Source: Micromonospora rosaria (lineage in GTDB: Bacteria > Actinomycetota > Actinomycetes > Mycobacteriales > Micromonosporaceae). From it: a stretch of DNA of 38,465 bases. A model generated the notes under the pieces. That model had not been told where the DNA came from. It worked only from the letters and a program-made list of their open reading frames with translations, and ran no database searches. The DNA is taken from contig NZ_LRQV01000058.1 in the NCBI RefSeq assembly GCF_001567585.1, forward strand, positions 1 to 38,465. Reading direction: 5' to 3'. Made by a program: the position numbers and the translations under genes. Below, piece after piece: positions 16,828 to 24,275 of this stretch. The first letter of the stretch is position 1. Each line of letters opens with the position of its first letter.

Positions 16828-18117
16828 ATGCCAGCGATCGTGCTCATCGGTGCTCAGTGGGGCGACGAGGGCAAGGGCAAGGTTACCGACCTGCTGGGTG
16901 AGCGGGTCGACTACGTCGTGCGGTACTCCGGCGGCAACAACGCCGGGCACACGGTGATCACCCCCGACGGGCAGAAGTACGCGCTGCACCTCATGCCCTC
17001 CGGGGCGCTGTCGCCCGGCGCGATGATCGTCATCGGCAACGGGGTGGTGGTGGACCCGAAGGTCCTGCTCTCCGAGATCGACGGGCTCGCCGAGCGGGGG
17101 GTCGACGTCTCCCGGCTGCGGATCTCCGGCGACGCGCACCTGATCATGCCGCACCACCGGGCGCTGGACCGGGTGGTCGAGCGGTACCTCGGCTCGTCCC
17201 GGATCGGCACCACCGGCCGGGGCATCGGCCCGGCCTACGGCGACAAGGTCGCCCGGATGGGCATCCGGCTCCAGGACCTGCTCGACCCGGGCATCCTGCG
17301 CAAGAAGCTGGAACTGGCGCTGCGCGAGAAGAACCAGCTCCTGTTCAAGGTGTACAACCGCAAGGCGCTGGACGTCGACGCGGTGCTGGAGGAGTACCTG
17401 GAGTACGCCGAGCGGCTCAAGCCGTACATCGCGGAGACCCGGGCGATGCTCTGGGACGCCCTGGACCGGGACGAGATCGTCCTGCTGGAGGGTGCCCAGG
17501 CCACCATGCTCGACATGGACCACGGCACGTACCCCTTCGTCACCTCGTCGAACCCGACGGCGGGCGGGGCGTGCGTGGGCGCCGGCATCCCGCCGACCGC
17601 GATCAACCGGGTGATCGCGGTGAGCAAGGCGTACACCACCCGGGTCGGCTCCGGCCCGTTCCCCACCGAGCTGTTCGACGAGAACGGCCAGCACCTGCGC
17701 AAGATCGGTCACGAGTACGGCACCACCACCGGCCGGGAGCGGCGCTGCGGCTGGTTCGACGCCGTCGTCGCCCGGTACGCCTGCCGGCTCAACGGCGTCA
17801 CGGACCTGGTGATCACCAAGCTCGACGTGCTCACCGGCCTGGCCAAGGTGCCGATCTGCGTCGGGTACGAGATCAACGGTGAGCGCGTCGACGACATGCC
17901 GATGACGCAGACCGACTTCCACCACGCCACCCCGGTCTACGAGGAACTGGACGGCTGGTGGGAGGACATCAGCAAGGCGCGTACCTGGGACGACCTGCCG
18001 GAGAACGCCCAGCGCTACATCCAGCGCGTCGAGGAACTGTGCCGTACCCGGATCAGCGTCGTCGGCGTCGGCCCCGGCCGCCAGGAAAACGTCACCCTCC
18101 ACCCCCTCCTCCCCTAA
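16828..18117 (+). CDS. purA: Adenylosuccinate synthetase
   Basis: This 429-residue enzyme uses GTP to join IMP and aspartate into adenylosuccinate, the first committed step to AMP. All hallmarks are present: the P-loop QWGDEGKGK with catalytic Asp13 and Lys16, GGNNAGH with His41, the IMP loop SSRIGTTGRGIGPAYGDK, the aspartate loop TTGRERR, and the guanine-recognition motif TKLD. Length is canonical. The ATG has GGAGG upstream. It is divergent from the lipid-kinase-like gene and stands near purD (19394), separated by one gene. This is the housekeeping copy; a divergent paralogue lies at 26568-27905 and lacks several of these motifs. Confidence 0.97.
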   Translation: MPAIVLIGAQWGDEGKGKVTDLLGERVDYVVRYSGGNNAGHTVITPDGQKYALHLMPSGALSPGAMIVIGNGVVVDPKVLLSEIDGLAERGVDVSRLRISGDAHLIMPHHRALDRVVERYLGSSRIGTTGRGIGPAYGDKVARMGIRLQDLLDPGILRKKLELALREKNQLLFKVYNRKALDVDAVLEEYLEYAERLKPYIAETRAMLWDALDRDEIVLLEGAQATMLDMDHGTYPFVTSSNPTAGGACVGAGIPPTAINRVIAVSKAYTTRVGSGPFPTELFDENGQHLRKIGHEYGTTTGRERRCGWFDAVVARYACRLNGVTDLVITKLDVLTGLAKVPICVGYEINGERVDDMPMTQTDFHHATPVYEELDGWWEDISKARTWDDLPENAQRYIQRVEELCRTRISVVGVGPGRQENVTLHPLLP

Positions 18118-18169
18118 CCCCCCACCCCCTCCCTCCCCGCCTCCCACCCTCCCCGCTCCCCGCCCTCCC
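18098..18169 (+). other. Pyrimidine-rich tract after purA
   Basis: About 70 bp is almost entirely C and T on the plus strand, overlapping the last purA codons and ending exactly at a large hairpin. The minus strand is correspondingly G-rich and could form G-quadruplexes. It has a mirror counterpart at 19304-19384. Confidence 0.6.
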
Positions 18170-18232
18170 CGTTGATCATGGAGTTGGCGGCGCCTCCCGC
18201 GCTGGGAAGTGCCGCCAACTCCATGATCAACG
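18170..18232. terminator. Hairpin with 22-bp perfect arms, GATCATGGAGTTGGCGG core
   Basis: Arms 18170-18191 and 18211-18232 are exact reverse complements with a 19-nt loop. It follows purA by 52 bp and can serve as a strong terminator. The same core recurs in a second hairpin at 19239-19293, on the far side of the single gene between them. Confidence 0.75.
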
Positions 18233-18247
18233 CCTGTGCCCGGCTGG

Positions 18248-18268
18248 TTATCCACAGGGTTGTCCACA
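18248..18268 (+). promoter_or_regulatory. Two tandem DnaA-box-like nonamers
   Basis: TTATCCACA (18248-18256) and TTGTCCACA (18260-18268) lie in the same orientation 12 bp apart. The first is the classical E. coli DnaA box and the second the actinomycete version. They lie 43 bp upstream of the AbiEi/nuclease-like gene. No dnaA, dnaN or further box cluster is here, so this is not the chromosomal origin. It may be a DnaA-controlled promoter or a titration site. Confidence 0.5.
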
Positions 18269-18310
18269 GGGGGTGCGGAGGGTGGGGGTGGTGGGTCAGC
18301 GTGGTGGGCC

Positions 18311-19240
18311 ATGGGGGTCGAGGATGGGATCAGGGGGTTCGCGGGGCAGCAGGACGGGCTCGTCACGCGGGCCCAGGCCCGGCAGGCGGGGCTCAGTCGG
18401 CACGACGTGGACAATCTGGTCTCGTCCGGCCGGTGGCGGCTCGTGGCGCGGGCGGTCTACCTGACGGATGCGCGGGACCGGGGTGCGGTGTCGCGGCGGT
18501 GTCGCGTCCGGGCCGCCGTGCTGTCGCTGGGGCCGCATGCACGGCTGGTGTTCGACACGGCAGCCGAGTTGCACGGGATTGCGGGGCTGCCGCGCAGCGA
18601 CGAGATCCACGTCGGCCTGCCCGGTCGGCACGCCCGGATCGCCCGGGTCAGTGACCCGGCCGTCGTCCTCCACCAGCTCGAACACCCGCCGGGCTCGGTG
18701 CTGTCGGTGGCCGGAATCCCGGCCACGGTACCCCTGCGGACGGTGGCCGACGTCATCCTGAGGGTTCCCCGCTTCCCGGCGGTCTGTGTCCTCGACTCGG
18801 CGCTGAACCAGCGGTTGATCACCGATGACGACCTGCGGGTGGTCGGCGCGCTGCTCAGGGGTCGGCGGGGTGCCGTGGCGGCACGGCGGTACCTGGCCCA
18901 GGCGGACGGCCGGGCGCAGTCGCCACTGGAGACCCGTGCCCGGCTGCGCTGCGTGGACGGCAGGGTCCCACCGGACGTCCTGCAACTGGCGGTCCGCGAC
19001 GTCGACGGCTACCTGCTCGGCATCGGTGACCTGGGTTGGCGTCGGGCCAGGGTGATCGCCGAAGCGGACGGCAGGGGGCCGCACGACACGCCACGGGCGA
19101 TCTTCGCGGACCGGCAGCGCCAGAACCGCCTCGTCGGCGCGGGCTACACCGTCCTGCGCTTCACCTGGTCCGACACGCTCTCCCCCGACTACATCCCGTA
19201 CACCGTCCGGGCCGCCATCGCCGCCGCCCGAGTCCGTTGA
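18311..19240 (+). CDS. AbiEi-type HTH plus PD-(D/E)XK-like (DUF559/Vsr-like) protein
   Basis: This 309-residue protein has an N-terminal winged helix (about residues 8-52, GLVTRAQARQAGLSRHDVDN then GRWRLVARAVYLTD) of the AbiEi antitoxin type. A middle region follows. The C-terminal part (about 205-300) resembles Vsr/DUF559 endonucleases: an early Glu in SPLETRARL, an Asp in GIGDLGW, the EADG motif after the next strand, and a terminal VLRFTW strand. Such single-gene fusions are widespread in actinobacteria and usually labelled AbiEi-family antitoxin, but no toxin partner is here. Nuclease activity is possible but untested. The ATG has only a weak GGTGGG upstream. The stop codon lies inside a hairpin related to the one before the gene. 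Confidence 0.7.
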   Translation: MGVEDGIRGFAGQQDGLVTRAQARQAGLSRHDVDNLVSSGRWRLVARAVYLTDARDRGAVSRRCRVRAAVLSLGPHARLVFDTAAELHGIAGLPRSDEIHVGLPGRHARIARVSDPAVVLHQLEHPPGSVLSVAGIPATVPLRTVADVILRVPRFPAVCVLDSALNQRLITDDDLRVVGALLRGRRGAVAARRYLAQADGRAQSPLETRARLRCVDGRVPPDVLQLAVRDVDGYLLGIGDLGWRRARVIAEADGRGPHDTPRAIFADRQRQNRLVGAGYTVLRFTWSDTLSPDYIPYTVRAAIAAARVR

Positions 19241-19293
19241 TCATGGAGTTGGCGGGACTCTCCCGCCACCGATGCACCGTCAACTCCATGATC
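19239..19293. terminator. Nested hairpin sharing the GATCATGGAGTTG arm, overlapping a stop codon
   Basis: Outer arms 19239-19251 and 19281-19293 pair perfectly over 13 bp. Nested inside, ggcggga (19251-19257) pairs with tcccgcc (19261-19267). The stop codon TGA at 19238-19240 lies in the left arm. The left arm repeats the sequence of the hairpin at 18170. Confidence 0.7.
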
Positions 19294-19303
19294 GCCGCAG
19301 AGA

Positions 19304-19384
19304 GGGCGGGGGAGGGGGCGGGGGAGGGAGGCGGGGGTGGGCGGCTAGGGACGGGGGAGGGGTGGGGGTGGGGGGTGGGTAGGA
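19304..19384 (+). other. Purine-rich G-run tract upstream of purD
   Basis: About 80 bp is almost wholly G with scattered A, C and T, with many runs of four to six G. The plus strand, including the purD message if transcription starts upstream, could form several G-quadruplexes. It ends 9 nt before the purD start codon. Confidence 0.6.
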
Positions 19385-19393
19385 TGCGTCGGC

Positions 19394-20641
19394 GTGCGGG
19401 TACTTCTTCTTGGTGGTGGGGGGCGGGAGCATGCGCTCGCCCTGGGGCTTGCCGGTGATCCGGGGGTCGAAGGGCTGATCGCGGCGCCGGGTAACCCGGG
19501 GATCGCCGATGTCGCCGAGTTGCGGCAGGTCGACGCCACCGATCCGGCGGCCGTCGCCGCGCTGGCCGTGGAGGTCGGCGCGGACCTGGTCGTGATCGGC
19601 CCGGAGGCGCCGCTGGTCGCCGGGGTCGCCGACGCGGTACGCGCCAAGGGCATCCCGGCCTTCGGGCCGAGCGCCGAGGCGGCCCGGCTGGAGGGCTCCA
19701 AGGCGTTCGCCAAGGAGGTGATGGCCGCCGCCGGTGTGCCGACCGCCCGCGCGTACACCTGCGAGGACGCGGAGAGCACGGCGCGGGCGCTGGACGAGTT
19801 CGGCGCGCCGTACGTGGTGAAGAACGACGGGCTGGCCGCCGGCAAGGGCGTGGTGGTCACCGAGGACCGGGCTGCCGCGCTGGCACACGCGCGGGAGTGC
19901 GGCCGGGTGGTGGTCGAGGAGTACCTCGCCGGCCCGGAGGTGTCGCTCTTCGTGGTGACCGACGGCGAGGCGGCGGTACCGCTGCTCCCGGCGCAGGACT
20001 TCAAGCGGGTCGGTGACGGCGACACCGGCCCGAACACCGGCGGCATGGGGGCGTACGCGCCGTTGCCGTGGGCACCGGCCGGCCTGGTGGACGAGGTGAT
20101 GGCGAACACGGTGCACCCGACGCTCGCCGAGATGCGCCGCCGGGGTACGCCGTTCGCCGGGCTGCTCTACGTCGGGCTGGCGATCACCGCCGCCGGTCCC
20201 CGGGTGATCGAGTTCAACGCCCGGTTCGGCGACCCGGAGACGCAGGTGGTGCTCGCGCTGCTGGAGACCCCGCTGGGCGGGCTGCTGCACGCCGCCGCCG
20301 CCGGCACCCTCGCCGACCATCCGCCGCTGCGCTGGCGCGACGGCGCGGCGGTCACCGTCGTCCTCGCCGCGCAGTCCTACCCGGGTACGCCGCGTACCGG
20401 TGACGTGATCACCGGTGCCGACCGGCCGGGGATCATCCACGCCGGTACCCGGCGGGGGCCGGACGGGGAACTGCTCTCCTCCGGCGGTCGGGTCCTCTGC
20501 GCCACGGCCACCGGCCCGGATCTGGCCGCTGCCCGCGACGCGGCGTACGCCCTGGTCGACGGGGTGACGCTGGCCGGGGCGCACCACCGGAGCGACATCG
20601 CCGCCGGCGCGGTCGAGGGGCGGATCACGATCCCGGGCTGA
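19394..20641 (+). CDS. purD: Phosphoribosylamine--glycine ligase
   Basis: This 415-residue cytoplasmic ATP-grasp enzyme joins 5-phosphoribosylamine with glycine, the second step of purine synthesis. Visible motifs are the N-terminal LLLGGGGREHALA, the ATP-grasp stretch APYVVKNDGLAAGKGVVV with the nucleotide Lys, and the family signature RGTPFAGLLYVGLAI followed by VIEFNARFGDPETQ, whose Glu and Asn bind magnesium. Length is canonical. The GTG at 19394 begins the Rossmann-like N-terminus and is preceded by AGGA at 9 nt. The upstream region is an extreme G-run tract that may affect expression. It lies near purA but is not co-transcribed with it. Confidence 0.96.
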   Translation: MRVLLLGGGGREHALALGLAGDPGVEGLIAAPGNPGIADVAELRQVDATDPAAVAALAVEVGADLVVIGPEAPLVAGVADAVRAKGIPAFGPSAEAARLEGSKAFAKEVMAAAGVPTARAYTCEDAESTARALDEFGAPYVVKNDGLAAGKGVVVTEDRAAALAHARECGRVVVEEYLAGPEVSLFVVTDGEAAVPLLPAQDFKRVGDGDTGPNTGGMGAYAPLPWAPAGLVDEVMANTVHPTLAEMRRRGTPFAGLLYVGLAITAAGPRVIEFNARFGDPETQVVLALLETPLGGLLHAAAAGTLADHPPLRWRDGAAVTVVLAAQSYPGTPRTGDVITGADRPGIIHAGTRRGPDGELLSSGGRVLCATATGPDLAAARDAAYALVDGVTLAGAHHRSDIAAGAVEGRITIPG

Positions 20642-20656
20642 GCCCCGCCCCGGGGC
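20642..20656. terminator. Short GC hairpin after purD
   Basis: GCCCCG (20642-20647) pairs with CGGGGC (20651-20656) over a 3-nt loop, directly after the purD stop. It lies between convergent purD and the PadR-type gene and probably serves as a terminator. Confidence 0.45.
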
Positions 20657-20803
20657 AGCCGCGTGCCGTGCCCCCGACCCCTCCGCTCCGTGTGCGCACC
20701 TGTCCGCGGACGCGGCGGCGCGTCGACGAACGCCGCAGGGGACACCGGGCGGGTCCGTCCGACGACGGGACCGGGGAGGCGGAGCTGCTGCCGGGTGGGT
20801 GAC

Positions 20804-21409
20804 TCACCGGGTGTGGAAGGCCGCCCACTCGGCCACGCCGGGCAACGAGCCGTCGGCGATCCGGTCGGCGAGCCGGCGGACGAAGGTCAGCTCGGCCTCC
20901 TGGATCGCGAGCTGGTACTCGTCCTCCACCAGGAACACCTCGGCCACCGCCGCCGTCCCGGGCTGTCCCCGGAAGGTCCGTAGCTGCGCGCGGGCCTGCT
21001 CGACGGCCTCCTCCAGATGCCCGATGCGTAGCTGTAGGTGCGCCAGCACCTCCGCCGGTGGCAGCGCGGTCATGAAGGTCAGCCCGGCGCTGAGCAGCGG
21101 GTACTCCTTGGCCGGCTGGCTGAGCAGTTCGCGCAGCCAGTCGTGCAGCTCGGCGCGGCCGGCGTCGGTGATCCCGTACACCGTCCGCTGCGGTCGGCCG
21201 CCCTGCCGACTCTCCCCGATGGGCACGATGAAGCCCGCCTTGGCCAGTGCCTCGACGACGGCGTAGAGCGAGCCGAAGTTGAGTTTGACGGCCGAGTCGT
21301 GGTGCTGCTCCCGCATGGTCAGCGACATCTCGTACGGATGCATCGGGCGCTGGCAGAGGCAGGACAGGACGGCCAGGGCCAGCGGGTTGCCCACCTTGCG
21401 TCGTGGCAT
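20804..21409 (-). CDS. PadR-family transcriptional regulator
   Basis: This 201-residue regulator has an N-terminal PadR winged helix (about residues 8-85; HPYEMSLTMRE, GSLYAVVEALAKAGFI, and the wing GGRPQRTVYGIT) and a helical Vir-type C-terminal domain for dimerisation (about 100-200). PadR proteins usually repress detoxification or transporter genes until a small aromatic or drug-like ligand binds. The ATG was chosen for the GGGAGG 8 nt upstream. It is divergent from the FAD monooxygenase at 21578 with 168 bp between, the typical arrangement for a regulator and its target. Confidence 0.88.
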   Translation of the reverse strand: MPRRKVGNPLALAVLSCLCQRPMHPYEMSLTMREQHHDSAVKLNFGSLYAVVEALAKAGFIVPIGESRQGGRPQRTVYGITDAGRAELHDWLRELLSQPAKEYPLLSAGLTFMTALPPAEVLAHLQLRIGHLEEAVEQARAQLRTFRGQPGTAAVAEVFLVEDEYQLAIQEAELTFVRRLADRIADGSLPGVAEWAAFHTR

Positions 21410-21556
21410 CAGGAACCTCCCGGCCGAGTGTTCCACCCCGGCCAGCCACTCACCAAAAGCCACCGGCCCGCCGTAGCCGTCCCCTGTGGACCGGCCCGTC
21501 ATGCGCCCGGCCCGCCGGACGGGCCCGGCGTCGTCGCCTCATTGCTCTAGTTCGAG

Positions 21557-21572
21557 TATTCGTGTCAGAATA
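21557..21572. promoter_or_regulatory. Inverted repeat TATTC-N6-GAATA, candidate operator
   Basis: Perfect 5-bp arms lie at 21557-21561 and 21568-21572, ending 5 bp before the monooxygenase ATG. With TTGCTC (21542-21547) and CAGAAT (21566-21571) as possible -35 and -10 boxes, the message would begin at the ATG itself, that is, leaderless. A repressor here would block transcription. It differs from the ATGT-ACAT pattern of known PadR sites, so the link to the neighbouring PadR gene is tentative. Confidence 0.35.
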
Positions 21573-21577
21573 TTGGT

Positions 21578-22780
21578 ATGACCCACCGTCATCGGGCAGA
21601 TCCCAAACGTGTCCTGGTCATCGGCTGCGGCATCGCCGGCCCGGTGCTGGCCATGTTCCTCAAGCGGGCCGGCCACGTACCCGTGATCCACGAGGGCAGG
21701 CCGGCGCCGGACGACGAGGCCGGCGCCTTCCTCAACCTGGCGCCCAACGGCGCGGCCGTGCTGCGTACCCTCGACCTCGACCGGGTCGTCCTCGGGTACG
21801 GCACCCCCACCACCCGGATGCACTTCCAGAACCATCGGGGCCGGCGGTTGGGGCTGAACCCGGAACGGACCACGCTGATCAAGCGCGGCCTGCTCAACCG
21901 GGCGCTCCGCGAGGCGGCCGTCGACGCGGGCGTACCGGTCGAGTACGGCCGGCGGCTGGTCGACGTCCGACAGGGCGGCGACGGGGTGACGGCGGTCTTC
22001 GCCGACGGTACGTCGGCCGAGGGTGACCTGCTCGTCGGGTGCGACGGCATCCACTCGCGGACCCGGCGGGCGGTGTTCCCCGAGGCGCCGGAGGCCCGGT
22101 ACACCGGCGTCGTCGACTGCGGCGGCTTCACCCGCACCCCGGCCGCCGGCCCGCCCGACGGGGTCATGCGGATGACCTTCGGTCGCCGGGGCTTCTTCGG
22201 GTACCAGGTGGCCGACTCGGGCGAGGTCTACTGGTTCGCCAACCAGGCCGAGCGGGAGGAGCCCGACCGGGGCCGCCTGGCGGCCGTCCCCGACCGGCAG
22301 TGGCGCGACGAGTTGCTCACCCGGCACGACCGGGACCACGCGCCGATCGCCGAGATCCTCCGGTCCACCACGGGACCGATCGGCCGCTGGCCGATCCACG
22401 ACCTGCCGAGCCTGCCCCGGTGGCACCACGGTCGGGTCTGCCTGGTCGGCGACGCCGCCCACGCGACCTCGCCGCACGTCGGGCAGGGCGCCTCGCTGGC
22501 CCTGGAGGACGCCGTCGTCCTGGCGAAGTGCCTGCGGGACGTGCCGGCGACCGGGGCCGCCTTCGCCACCTTCGAGAATCTGCGCCGGGGTCGGGTGGAG
22601 CGGCTGGTCAAGGCCGCCCAGCGGACCGGCAACCAGAAGGTTCCGGCCACCGCGCTCGGCCGGGCCGCGCGGGATGTGGTGCTGCCCCTCTTCCTCCGGC
22701 TGGGCGTGCGTGCCACCGAGCCGGTCTACCGCTACCGGGTCGACTGGGACGAACCGGTCACCGACAAGGCCCGCGTCTAG
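21578..22780 (+). CDS. FAD-dependent monooxygenase (PHBH fold)
   Basis: This 400-residue flavoprotein hydroxylase has a complete set of class A motifs: the FAD Rossmann loop VIGCGIAGP (about residues 14-22), the DG motif LVGCDGIHSRTRR (about 150-162), and the GD motif CLVGDAAHATSPHVGQGASL (about 288-307). NAD(P)H reduces the FAD and oxygen is inserted into an aromatic or polyketide substrate. Relatives include TetX-type drug-inactivating enzymes and tailoring hydroxylases. No biosynthetic cluster surrounds it, so resistance or detoxification under the divergent PadR regulator is the likelier role. The ATG appears to have a very short or absent leader. Confidence 0.88.
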   Translation: MTHRHRADPKRVLVIGCGIAGPVLAMFLKRAGHVPVIHEGRPAPDDEAGAFLNLAPNGAAVLRTLDLDRVVLGYGTPTTRMHFQNHRGRRLGLNPERTTLIKRGLLNRALREAAVDAGVPVEYGRRLVDVRQGGDGVTAVFADGTSAEGDLLVGCDGIHSRTRRAVFPEAPEARYTGVVDCGGFTRTPAAGPPDGVMRMTFGRRGFFGYQVADSGEVYWFANQAEREEPDRGRLAAVPDRQWRDELLTRHDRDHAPIAEILRSTTGPIGRWPIHDLPSLPRWHHGRVCLVGDAAHATSPHVGQGASLALEDAVVLAKCLRDVPATGAAFATFENLRRGRVERLVKAAQRTGNQKVPATALGRAARDVVLPLFLRLGVRATEPVYRYRVDWDEPVTDKARV

Positions 22781-22858
22781 CGTCCCCGATGCCGGCCGGG
22801 TCACCGGTTCCGCCGACGGGCGGGGATGCGAGCGTCACCGACCCCGTGGCGCGTGACG

Positions 22859-22899
22859 GGCCGGGCGTACCACCTCGCCGCGAGGTGGCACGCCCGGCC
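22859..22899. terminator. Bidirectional terminator hairpin with 19-bp arms
   Basis: Arms 22859-22877 and 22881-22899 pair with a single mismatch around a 3-nt loop. It lies in the 220-bp gap between the convergent monooxygenase and SCP2 genes. Nothing else was recognised in that gap. Confidence 0.7.
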
Positions 22900-23000
22900 G
22901 GGTACCGCTGTCGTTCGGACCGGCCCGCGACCTCGGCCCGAGCGGTCGGAGACCGGATCGGATCGGGTACGAGCCGGGCCGGCTCCTCAGGCCGGGGGCG

Positions 23001-23453
23001 TCAGGCCTTGGGGATGTCGAACAGGTTCGCGATGTTGGCGGCCAGGCCCAGGTCGCCCTTGGCCTTCAGCTTGCCGGTCATGAACATCATCACCGGGTTG
23101 GCGCCGCCCGAGACGATCCTGATGAACTCGACCGGGCCCATGGTCAGGCTGAGCTTCGGGTCGTGCTGCGGGGGGTTGTTGACGGTGCAGGCGCCGTCGG
23201 CGATGACCACCTCGTAGGTGTCCGTGCCGCCGTCGGGCCGGCCGGTGATGCCCCAGTGGATGACGGCGTTGGTGCCGCCGGCCTTCTCGGGGCGGAACAG
23301 CGACGGCATCCGGCCGAAGACCTCGTCCAGGACCTTGCCGCGCAGCTCGCCGGACATCACCTCGGCGATCTTCGCGTCCGGCGTGGACTTGACCAGCGTG
23401 GCGAACTCCTTCGGGCCGTAGTTAGCGAAGGCGGCCGGGTCGAAGTCAGTCAT
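23001..23453 (-). CDS. SCP2 sterol-binding domain protein
   Basis: This 150-residue protein is made of one SCP2-like domain. The central strands (TNAVIHWGITG, DTYEVVIADGACTV, DPKLSLTMGPVEFIRIVSG) and the C-terminal GKLKAKGDLGLAANIANLF are typical. The domain forms a hydrophobic tunnel that carries lipids such as sterols or acyl-CoA. Bacterial members are often induced with lipid or aromatic metabolism. ATG 23453 is preferred; a GTG 12 nt upstream lacks ribosome-site spacing. The gene is divergent from a TetR regulator, with a palindromic operator between, so lipid-responsive control by that regulator is likely. Confidence 0.85.
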   Translation of the reverse strand: MTDFDPAAFANYGPKEFATLVKSTPDAKIAEVMSGELRGKVLDEVFGRMPSLFRPEKAGGTNAVIHWGITGRPDGGTDTYEVVIADGACTVNNPPQHDPKLSLTMGPVEFIRIVSGGANPVMMFMTGKLKAKGDLGLAANIANLFDIPKA

Positions 23454-23490
23454 CAGGGTAAGCACCTCTCGCGATGGGGCCGACTTTAGT

Positions 23491-23518
23491 TACTCTAGCG
23501 TAACCTTACGCACGAGTA
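23491..23518. promoter_or_regulatory. 28-bp palindrome between SCP2 and TetR genes, probable TetR operator
   Basis: The nested arms are TACTC (23491-23495) with GAGTA (23514-23518) and GCGTAA (23498-23503) with TTACGC (23506-23511) around a CC centre. Only the two-base steps between arms fail to match. It lies 15 bp before the TetR start and 38 bp before the SCP2 start, where a TetR dimer would control both divergent genes. Confidence 0.65.
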
Positions 23519-23532
23519 GGTATGCTCGCAAG

Positions 23533-24171
23533 GTGTCCAGCTCGCCGACGTTCCGCCGCCTCCCCCGAGCCGTACGCGAGCAGCAGATGCTCGACGCCGC
23601 CGTCCGGGTCTTCTCCCGGCGCGGCTACCACGCGGCCAGCATGGACGACATCGCCGAGCTGGCCGGCATCTCCAAGCCCATGGTGTACGCGTACCTGGGC
23701 ACCAAGGAGGAGCTTTTCGTCGCCTGCCTGCACCGCGAGGGCACCCGGATGCTGGAGGCCATCGCCGGGGCCGCCGCCCCCGACCTGCCCACCGACGAGC
23801 GGCTCTGGCGGGGACTGCGGGCGTTCTTCGGCTTCGTCGGGGCGCACCGGGACGGCTGGGCCGTGCTCTACCGGCAGGCCCGTGGCTCGCAGCCGTTCGC
23901 CGGGGAACTGGCCGCCATGCGTACCCGGATGGTCGAGGTGGTCGCCGGGATGCTCGCCCACGCCCTGCGCGCCGACGGCCGCGAGGTCGGCGAGACCGAC
24001 CTGGAGGTCGTCGCGTACGCCCTGGTCGGGGCGAGCGAGTCGCTCGCCGACTGGCTCGCCGACCACCCGGAGGCCGACCCGGAGCAGACCGCTACCCGGA
24101 TGATGAGCGTCGCCTGGCTCGGTGCCGCCCAACTCCTCGCCGGCACCACCTGGCCGCCACCCCAGGTGTAA
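23533..24171 (+). CDS. TetR-family transcriptional regulator
   Basis: This 212-residue regulator has an N-terminal TetR helix-turn-helix (about residues 14-62; MLDAAVRVFSRRGYHAASMD, IAELAGISKPMVYAYLGTKE, ELF) and an all-helical ligand-binding C-terminus. A palindrome immediately upstream fits autoregulation together with the divergent SCP2 gene, and suggests a lipid-like ligand. The GTG at 23533 is the only reasonable start, but the leader between operator and start is very short, so the message may be almost leaderless. The stop codon TAA lies within the left arm of a dispersed hairpin element. Confidence 0.9.
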   Translation: MSSSPTFRRLPRAVREQQMLDAAVRVFSRRGYHAASMDDIAELAGISKPMVYAYLGTKEELFVACLHREGTRMLEAIAGAAAPDLPTDERLWRGLRAFFGFVGAHRDGWAVLYRQARGSQPFAGELAAMRTRMVEVVAGMLAHALRADGREVGETDLEVVAYALVGASESLADWLADHPEADPEQTATRMMSVAWLGAAQLLAGTTWPPPQV

Positions 24172-24227
24172 GGAAGGGCCCCCTGTTAACGCTTTTGGTA
24201 GAGGAAGGGCCCCTTCCAAACACCTGG
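24162..24227. repeat. Second AAGGAAGGGCCCC element, hairpin overlapping a stop codon
   Basis: Outer arms ccaggtgt (24162-24169) and acacctgg (24220-24227) pair perfectly. Inside, after a two-base mismatch, the ggaaggg... and ...cccttcc segments continue the stem. The segment 24169-24216 matches 10415-10462 at most positions. It terminates or caps the TetR message and includes the TetR stop codon. Confidence 0.7.
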
Positions 24228-24275
24228 CACCCCGCCACGCGCGGCGATGTCAGGGGGGTGGGTGAGGATGTCCGC

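Noticed and set aside
18248..18268. Chromosomal replication origin
   Set aside because: Only two DnaA boxes, no AT-rich unwinding region and no dnaA, dnaN or gyrase genes nearby.
18170..19293. Insertion sequence or transposon around the nuclease-like gene
   Set aside because: The flanking hairpins are each self-complementary, no target-site duplication is visible and the gene is not a transposase. Kept only as a cassette-like finding.
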